Source: Paenibacillus sp. MAHUQ-63 (GTDB lineage Bacteria > Bacillota > Bacilli > Paenibacillales > NBRC-103111). Taken from it: 64,000 bases of DNA. Shown one piece after another: positions 59,128-64,000 of this stretch. A program made the translations under genes and the position numbers. The stretch covers positions 50,436-114,435 of the forward strand of contig NZ_JARADB010000010.1 in NCBI RefSeq assembly GCF_028765165.1, read 5' to 3'. Positions within the stretch are counted from its first letter, which is position 1. Every line of letters starts with the position of its first letter. A model generated the notes under the pieces. The model was not told the DNA's origin and searched no databases. It saw only the letters and a list, made by a program, of their open reading frames with translations.

Positions 59128-59811
59128 TCAGGCAATGTGGCTGTGCCCGGCGGAGGAGCTTGCTTCGCTGCGGCCGAATGCAAGCGCAGCGCCGATATAA
59201 ACGAAAGCGAGGTGAATATACGAAAAGGAAACTTCAAGCAAATGAATATGAATGAATTGGCTGAGCACGGCGATCCCGATTACGACGCTTAGGAAAATAC
59301 CAGGCCCTTTCGTCAGCATGCGCGTCTGTAAAATCCCGGCAGCAGTAAGAATGAGACCGAGAAACAGGAAAGGAACGATGGGAATGAGTACGGCAAGTTG
59401 CAGCGGATATTGGTCGATGGCCAGGTTGTTGATTTGATCAGAAACGGCTTGGAGCTGTTCAAATGTCGTCACGTCATGGAAAATAATCGGGTACGCCAAA
59501 ATTTGGACGGGGCCGTGGAAAATCTCGAACATGAGCGCGATAAAAAGCAGCGGGAAACCAAGCCATCCCCACCAACGCAGCTTTGCAGCTTGCCGCAGGT
59601 AGACCGCCGGCAGACCGAGGAGCAGCAAGGTGGACGCCCAAGCGAGCAGCACATGCGTATTGACAGCGAAAGAAACGAAGCTAGGGATATCGGCGACCGA
59701 GGCCGGTGTGTCTTCGGCATGGATGAGCTGGCCGGCCGCTCCCATCAGCCCCCCGATCACGATGGCGATGCCGGACAGGCGGAAATATGTCGGACTGATT
59801 GATACGTTCAT
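59128..59811 (-). CDS. Integral membrane protein, unknown function
   Basis: 227 residues from the ATG at 59811 with GAAGGAGGT upstream; a longer frame to 59937 precedes the site. About six or seven hydrophobic segments are visible (LSGIAIVIGGLMGAAGQLIH, VLLAWASTLLLLGLPAVYL, FPLLFIALMFEIFHGPVQIL, LAVLIPIVPFLFLGLILTAA, AFVYIGAALAFGR). No catalytic motif is seen. It is divergent from the NarL-type kinase gene, with shared TTCCCG motifs between them, so it may be a target of that system. Confidence 0.75.
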   Translation of the reverse strand: MNVSISPTYFRLSGIAIVIGGLMGAAGQLIHAEDTPASVADIPSFVSFAVNTHVLLAWASTLLLLGLPAVYLRQAAKLRWWGWLGFPLLFIALMFEIFHGPVQILAYPIIFHDVTTFEQLQAVSDQINNLAIDQYPLQLAVLIPIVPFLFLGLILTAAGILQTRMLTKGPGIFLSVVIGIAVLSQFIHIHLLEVSFSYIHLAFVYIGAALAFGRSEASSSAGHSHIA

Positions 59812-60005
59812 TTGGCAAATACCTCCTTCAATTGATAGCTTCATCATACCTTCCCGAGGTATCCCAACGGCAGAGGAGGCGATTCCCGAATCCGGGAAAT
59901 TCGGCCGGGTATTTTCTCCGGATGAGGGTGAAAGCATTTACTAAAAAATAAAGCTGCTGCTATAATTGAAAGTGAATTTAATCTGGTCCGTGGAGGCTGT
60001 CGCTT

Positions 60006-62207
60006 TTGCTTTTCATCCGAACCGCCCGTTGGGTTGTGGCTTTCATTTCGGCGCTCTGCGCGGCACTCTATGCATATGCAGTGCCGCTTTTTTTTCGGGA
60101 AATGCGCGATCGCTGCGCTGTCAGCGAATGCCGTTTTTTCTATAATCCGCCCCCCGGAATGGAGTGGCTTGACGCCCATGGCTTGACGCCAACGGCGTAT
60201 GCATCTGCGTATACTTGGCTTTATGTATTGTTTTCGCTGCTGTTCTTTGCCGCAGGTGCTGTGTTGTTTGCGTATAAACGGGGCGATGCGGTCGGGCTGC
60301 TGGGCACTTTGACGCTTATCATTTGCGGCGCTACGTTCATTCCGGTTATGGACGTATTGAAAGAAGCGGGTCCAGTATGGAGATTGGCCGTCCAGACGAT
60401 CGGCGCTCTCGGGATGGTCGGCTTCATGCTGTTTTGCGGGACATTCCCGAACGGTAAATTTTCTCCTCCCTGGACCGGTTGGCTGCTGGGCGTCATCATG
60501 GCACTTCGCATTCCGGGAATGCTCGCTCCCGGCACATGGGCTGATTTGCAGCAGTTTACGCCATTATTTCATGCCTGGTTCGTCGGATGGATCTGTTCGC
60601 TGATTGTGCTAGTCGTCTACCGGTATCGTCTCAAGTTGAGTCCGACGGAACGGCTCCAAACGAAGTGGGCGGTTTACGGCTTCGTCATCGCCTTAGGCGG
60701 TCTCGCCGGATGGTCGGCCGTTTATTTATTGAACCAACAGGCGTGGGTAGAAAGCCCCTACTTGTTGTATGTATTGGAAATAGGGGTACAGATGTCGATG
60801 TGTGTGATTCCGGTGACGCTGCTCGTTGCGCTGCTGCGGTATCGGTTGTGGAACATCGATCCGCTTGTCAACCGGACGGTTGTATACGGTTTGCTGACCT
60901 TATGCATCATCGCCTTATACGGCGGAACGGTTGGCTATTTAAGCCTGCTGTTTCAGACGTCGGGGTCATGGTTCGTCTCGTTCGCAGCGACGGGACTCGT
61001 GGCGGTGCTGTTTCATCCGCTCAGAGTACGATTGCAGCGGGCGGTCGACAGGTGGATGTACGGCGAACGAGGAGATCCCGTGGCAACGTTAGCCGATCTT
61101 GGGGAGCGGCTCGCCAAGCCGCTTAAGCCGGAGGAAGCGCTATTCGCCGTCGCCCGGTCGGTCCGTGAAGCGCTGCGGTTATCTTATACAGGCATTTCGG
61201 TTGGAGTCGGTACCTCCAATGCCGGATTCTTTCAAGAGAACGGCAACGGCCGGCCGGTTGCGGAAGACGGGGAGGTGCCGGAGGATGTGCGGCGTGTGCC
61301 GCTCGTGCACCGAGGAGAACAGGTCGGCGAGCTGCATCTGCCCGCGCTGCCCCGAACCGGTGCGGACCCCGACCGTGACGGCTTGGCCGAAGCAGACCGG
61401 CGGTTCCTCGAGCTGCTTAGCCGCCACGCCGGTGCAATCGTGCACGGCGTACAGGCGACGTACGCCGTACAGCAGCTTGCGGCGGATCTGCAGGAATCGC
61501 GCGAACGGCTTGTGCTAGCACGAGAGGATGAGCGCCGGCGGCTGCGCCACAACCTGCACGATGACCTCGCGCCGCGGCTCGCCGCGCTTCTGTATACGTC
61601 TGCGGCGGCCGAGATGCGCGTCGATACGGAACCCAACGACGCTAAGTCGATGATCGCCGAACTGCGCGGGCACATTCGACGCACGATTGCAGACATCCGC
61701 ACGCTCGTGTACGATCTGCGGCCGCCTGCGCTCGATGAGCTTGGCTTGATCGGCGCGATTCGCGAGCGCATCGCCGATCTGAGCGGGTCGGCGGTGGGAG
61801 CGCCGCAGCTGCGCATCGAGCTTGATGCGCCTGAAGCTCTCCCACCGCTGCCCGCCGCCGTCGAGGTGGCGGCGTACCGCATTGCGACGGAGGCTCTTGT
61901 CAACGTCGCGAAGCATGCATCCGCAACCCGCTGCGCAGTCACGCTGCGGACGGTGGACGGGAAGATGGAGCTTACGATCAGCGACAATGGCGTCGGCGCC
62001 GCCTCGGCGGAGCGGCCTCCGCAATTGCGGATAGGCGGGGGCGGGCTCGGCCAGGTCACGATGCGTGAGAGGGCAGCCGAGCTGGGCGGAGACTGTCGTA
62101 TTGAACGGCCGGCCCAAGGCGGTACAATCGTATCGGCGTGGCTGCCACTCAAGGAAGAGGAACCGGCGATTCAGGTGAAACCGACGAACGAGGGGGTCGC
62201 CTCATGA
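60006..62207 (+). CDS. Membrane sensor histidine kinase of the NarL/DesK type
   Basis: 733 residues from a TTG at 60006 with GGAGG nine bases before it. About eight helices in the first 350 residues (for example TWLYVLFSLLFFAAGAVLFA) form the sensor, followed by a GAF-like linker (about 375-490). HisKA_3 follows with EDERRRLRHNLHDDLAPRLA (His at about residue 513, in the RHNLHDD box), and HATPase_c with ALVNVAKHASATRC, SDNGVG and GGGLGQVTMRERAA. The coding region is strikingly GC-rich compared with the 52-57 kb genes. The stop overlaps the regulator start (ATGA), so the two are translationally coupled. Confidence 0.93.
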   Translation: MLFIRTARWVVAFISALCAALYAYAVPLFFREMRDRCAVSECRFFYNPPPGMEWLDAHGLTPTAYASAYTWLYVLFSLLFFAAGAVLFAYKRGDAVGLLGTLTLIICGATFIPVMDVLKEAGPVWRLAVQTIGALGMVGFMLFCGTFPNGKFSPPWTGWLLGVIMALRIPGMLAPGTWADLQQFTPLFHAWFVGWICSLIVLVVYRYRLKLSPTERLQTKWAVYGFVIALGGLAGWSAVYLLNQQAWVESPYLLYVLEIGVQMSMCVIPVTLLVALLRYRLWNIDPLVNRTVVYGLLTLCIIALYGGTVGYLSLLFQTSGSWFVSFAATGLVAVLFHPLRVRLQRAVDRWMYGERGDPVATLADLGERLAKPLKPEEALFAVARSVREALRLSYTGISVGVGTSNAGFFQENGNGRPVAEDGEVPEDVRRVPLVHRGEQVGELHLPALPRTGADPDRDGLAEADRRFLELLSRHAGAIVHGVQATYAVQQLAADLQESRERLVLAREDERRRLRHNLHDDLAPRLAALLYTSAAAEMRVDTEPNDAKSMIAELRGHIRRTIADIRTLVYDLRPPALDELGLIGAIRERIADLSGSAVGAPQLRIELDAPEALPPLPAAVEVAAYRIATEALVNVAKHASATRCAVTLRTVDGKMELTISDNGVGAASAERPPQLRIGGGGLGQVTMRERAAELGGDCRIERPAQGGTIVSAWLPLKEEEPAIQVKPTNEGVAS

Positions 62208-62881
62208 AGAAGCATAAGCTGCGTATTCTTGTTGCCGACGACCATCCGTTGTTTCGGCGCGGTGTCGGCACTTTATTTGCCGGTATGACGGATATGGAAG
62301 TCATCGGTGAGGCGGCGAGCGGGGATGAGGCCGTTCGCCTGGCCGGCGAATTGCAACCGGACGTCGTCCTGATGGATATCCGCATGCCGGGCGTGAGCGG
62401 CATTGAAGCGACGCGCCATATTGTCGCCAAGCACCCGAACGTCAGCGTGCTGATCCTGACGATGTTTCAGGACGACGCATCCGTGTTCACTGCGATGCGG
62501 GCCGGGGCTCGCGGCTATGTCCTTAAGGACGCGGAGAAGGACGATTTGATGCGGGCCATTCGTGCCGTCGCCGGTGGAGGGGTGATCTTCAGCCCGAACA
62601 TTGCCGCACGCATGATTGACTATTTCGCGATGGCGCGTCCTGCAGCGAATGAAGAAGTGTTCCCCGAACTGACGGTGCGCGAGCGGGAAGTGCTGTATTT
62701 GATCGCCGACGGGGCGAGCAACGGCAGTATTGCCGATAAGCTGGACCTTAGCGGCAAGACAGTGGCCAACTATGTGACGAACATTCTGGGCAAGCTGCAG
62801 GTCCAGAATCGCAGCGAAGCCGCGCGCCTTGTCCGAGAAGCTCGCTTGGGCGGCGGACCGGAGAGGGACGATTCTACTTAA
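62204..62881 (+). CDS. NarL-family response regulator
   Basis: 225 residues, starting in the ATGA overlap with the kinase. The receiver begins LRILVADDHPLFRRGVGTLF, with the phospho-Asp in VVLMDIRMPGVSG (about residue 55), and KDAEKDD supplies the Lys. The LuxR-type HTH is TVREREVLYLIADGASNGSI, ADKLDLSGKTVANYVTNILG, KLQVQNRSEAARLV. It is the partner of the kinase at 60006 and probably acts at repeated TTCCCG/CGGGAA boxes near the neighbouring genes (inference). Confidence 0.93.
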   Translation: MKKHKLRILVADDHPLFRRGVGTLFAGMTDMEVIGEAASGDEAVRLAGELQPDVVLMDIRMPGVSGIEATRHIVAKHPNVSVLILTMFQDDASVFTAMRAGARGYVLKDAEKDDLMRAIRAVAGGGVIFSPNIAARMIDYFAMARPAANEEVFPELTVREREVLYLIADGASNGSIADKLDLSGKTVANYVTNILGKLQVQNRSEAARLVREARLGGGPERDDST

Positions 62882-62897
62882 GATGCTCGATAATAGA

Positions 62898-62927
62898 AAA
62901 CTTCGCTCGCATCAAACGAAGTTTTTT
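62898..62927 (+). terminator. Rho-independent terminator
   Basis: AAACTTCG pairs with CGAAGTTT around CTCGCATCAAA, followed by TTTTAG. It ends the two-component operon. Confidence 0.8.
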
Positions 62928-63012
62928 AGCGGCGACTGGGGAGCGCGAATGCCTCGGATGCTGGTTCTATTGTTGACAGATCGGAGAACTACAATTGGAG
63001 GCTAAACGTTAG

Positions 63013-63546
63013 ATGAGTGAATTTAGTGAAAGTTATCATCTCAAGACTTTGGATCAAACGAAGGCAGTGACTCTTTTACGAGACTCAGAAATGAGCGGGT
63101 ATGTCTTTGGTGAACAAAATGGATGGGTTTCCTTTGTAATTGATTATAGAGGAAGAAACGCAAATGATGTTTTAAGTGAAAGTAATCCGAGTCTATTCAT
63201 TCATTACGTTTACCTTGAGGACCATATGTGGTCATTAAAGATCTATGAGAAAGATGAGCTTGTATTTGATTATAAAGCGGACTGGGCAGGAGAAAGTCTG
63301 GTCATCGAAAAGGATTTGTTTAATCTCCCGTATTTGGAGAATTTGATTTTAGCCCAGGGAAATCCCATTGGCGATCTAGAACAAATCTTCGACTTTAAAG
63401 ATAGTAAACTAAGCTATGAAAACCCACCTGCTTATCTAATAGCTCAAAGAATTGGTTTAACCCATTATGAGTGGGTGTCATCAGATCATTTAAGTGGTTA
63501 TAACAGTCAACAATTAGAAGAGATGGATGTTCTATATGTTGAATGA
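63013..63546 (+). CDS. Hypothetical protein, 177 residues
   Basis: ATG at 63013; GGAGG lies 12 bases upstream, longer than ideal. The protein is soluble and Asp/Glu-rich: MSEFSESYHLKTLDQTKAVT, GYVFGEQNGWVSFVIDYRGR, LFIHYVYLEDHMWSLKIYEK, AYLIAQRIGLTHYEWVSSDH. It has no signal peptide or transmembrane helices. The pattern of short strands suggests a cytoplasmic SMI1-like or immunity-type protein, but this is only an impression. It is AT-rich, unlike the GC-rich kinase genes just upstream. Confidence 0.65.
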   Translation: MSEFSESYHLKTLDQTKAVTLLRDSEMSGYVFGEQNGWVSFVIDYRGRNANDVLSESNPSLFIHYVYLEDHMWSLKIYEKDELVFDYKADWAGESLVIEKDLFNLPYLENLILAQGNPIGDLEQIFDFKDSKLSYENPPAYLIAQRIGLTHYEWVSSDHLSGYNSQQLEEMDVLYVE

Positions 63547-63623
63547 TTGAAGCTATATGAGGAGATGGCTGCCGCGAGATGATAACGAACCAAATTAGAT
63601 TGGGGATTGGGAAAATAAAACAT

Positions 63624-63653
63624 TTGCAAAACAAGAGATATACATGGTATATT
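63624..63653 (+). promoter_or_regulatory. Upstream rRNA operon promoter P1
   Basis: TTGCAA (63624-63629), 18 bases, TATATT (63648-63653). It shares GGTATATTA with the main promoter 110 bases downstream. Confidence 0.6.
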
Positions 63654-63680
63654 ATCAATCCGGTCGTAAGACAGGAAATA

Positions 63681-63739
63681 GTAACTTGATAAAATGAAGT
63701 TGCGAGATATAAAAAAGTAACTTGATAAAATAAAGTTGC
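63681..63739 (+). repeat. Two 23-bp direct repeats between the rRNA promoters
   Basis: GTAACTTGATAAAAT followed by GAAGTTGC (63681-63703) and by AAAGTTGC (63717-63739) differ by one base and start 36 bases apart. Each copy has near-complementary ends (GTAACTT/AAGTTGC), and the second copy's TTGC is part of the -35 box of P2. They may be UP-like elements, degenerate duplicated promoters, or protein sites. Confidence 0.6.
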
Positions 63740-63764
63740 ATTTTAAAAGTTAGTGTGGTATATT
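63736..63764 (+). promoter_or_regulatory. Main rRNA operon promoter P2
   Basis: TTGCAT (63736-63741), exactly 17 bases, TATATT (63759-63764). The AT-rich stretch and repeats upstream fit a strong growth-rate-controlled promoter. Confidence 0.8.
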
Positions 63765-63807
63765 ACTTCTCGCTGCTTCGGAAACGCGGCAGTGTACGAA
63801 AGACATT

Positions 63808-63825
63808 GATCTTTGAAAACTGAAC
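63808..63825 (+). promoter_or_regulatory. BoxA-like antitermination element
   Basis: GATCTTTGAAAACTGAAC is the conserved leader element found before 16S genes in Bacillales and probably binds Nus factors to prevent premature termination. Confidence 0.65.
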
Positions 63826-63842
63826 AACGAGTGAGTAAACAT

Positions 63843-63932
63843 GAACGAGCAATCGTTCATTAATGAGATTAACAATCTCGCTAGCAAGTCAATTGAGCTA
63901 TTCAGCTTTCAATAAGGACGAGCAATCGTTCA
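63843..63932 (+). repeat. Repeated GAGCAATCGTTC elements in the rRNA leader
   Basis: ACGAGCAATCGTTCA occurs at about 63844-63858 and 63918-63932. Copy 1 is a perfect small hairpin (GAACGA GCAA TCGTTC), and another hairpin, GAGATT/AATCTC, lies between. These are probably leader structures for processing of the 16S precursor. Confidence 0.55.
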
Positions 63933-63935
63933 ACT

Positions 63936-64000
63936 ATTATGGAGAGTTTGATCCTGGCTCAGGACGAACGCTGGCGGCGTGCCTAATACATGCAAGTCGA
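63936..64000 (+). rRNA. 16S ribosomal RNA, 5' end (continues beyond window)
   Basis: The universal AGAGTTTGATCCTGGCTCAG begins at 63943, which corresponds to E. coli position 8, so the mature 5' end is near 63936. The following GACGAACGCTGGCGGCGTGC and CTAATACATGCAAGTCGA are the standard Firmicutes form. Only the first 65 bases are inside the window. Confidence 0.97.

Noticed and set aside
61232..62152. Long open frames on the minus strand opposite the GC-rich histidine kinase (about 200-306 codons)
   Set aside because: High-GC genes give long shadow frames; the translations are Arg/Ser-rich without motifs, while the plus strand shows HisKA_3 and HATPase.

Overview
The window reads as chromosome of a spore-forming, low-to-mid GC Firmicute, most likely Paenibacillus or a close relative in Paenibacillaceae. 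The reasons are: S-layer homology (SLH) domains; a two-transmembrane AraC regulator next to an LplA/LplB/YtcP-type sugar ABC transporter; a decayed gerA spore-germination gene; strong AAGGAGG-type ribosome binding sites with many TTG starts; T-tract terminators; and a 16S rRNA 5' end with the Firmicutes form at the right edge. All identifications come from reading the sequence and recognising families; no search was run.

Layout. 1-4.5 kb: end of an MFS exporter, a dead merR gene, an HD phosphohydrolase behind a leader terminator, an IS110 remnant and small genes. 4.5-14.2 kb: an oxidoreductase and regulator island holding three intact SDR genes, one dead SDR gene, two MDR-type quinone/alcohol dehydrogenases, a Dabb protein and a flavin-reductase remnant. 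These are interleaved with TetR, MmyB-type XRE, WYL and ArsR regulators, three of which sit beside inverted repeats that look like their operators. 14.4-18.4 kb: an ECF-type sigma factor with a SnoaL-like tail, an SRPBCC gene broken by one UGA, a VOC protein, a P-loop kinase and a DHFR-like reductase behind a MerR-type 19-bp-spacer promoter. 18.5-27.8 kb: a carbohydrate locus (membrane AraC regulator, lipoprotein binding protein, two permeases, a GH95-like hydrolase with a pectin-type beta-sandwich tail).

27.8-36.5 kb: mixed accessory DNA with an SLH remnant, a duplicated DNA motif, a ferritin-like gene, two tandem DUF1259 genes, a GMC oxidoreductase, a transglutaminase-like gene, a gerA pseudogene and an FAD oxidoreductase. 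36.5-49.3 kb: a 7TMR-DISM hybrid kinase with two kinase cores, a divergent response regulator with a SARP-like (wHTH plus BTAD) output, then a 2742-residue SLH surface protein. The promoter region of that giant gene carries four direct repeats at exact 11-bp spacing, the geometry SARP-type regulators bind. I regard this kinase, regulator and surface protein unit as the most coherent candidate for an undescribed system. 49.4-51.9 kb: an MHYT-PAS-GGDEF-EAL cyclic-di-GMP protein.

52-64 kb: flavin reductase, DUF4085 protein, ABC-type ATPase, an EamA/MocR divergent pair with palindromes, a secreted copper-amine-oxidase-N domain protein, a membrane protein, and a GC-rich NarL-type two-component system. 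TTCCCG/CGGGAA motifs recur upstream of the last three units, so they may be co-regulated. The window ends in an rRNA operon promoter and the first 65 bases of 16S rRNA. Gene decay is a recurring theme: at least seven recognisable remnants.
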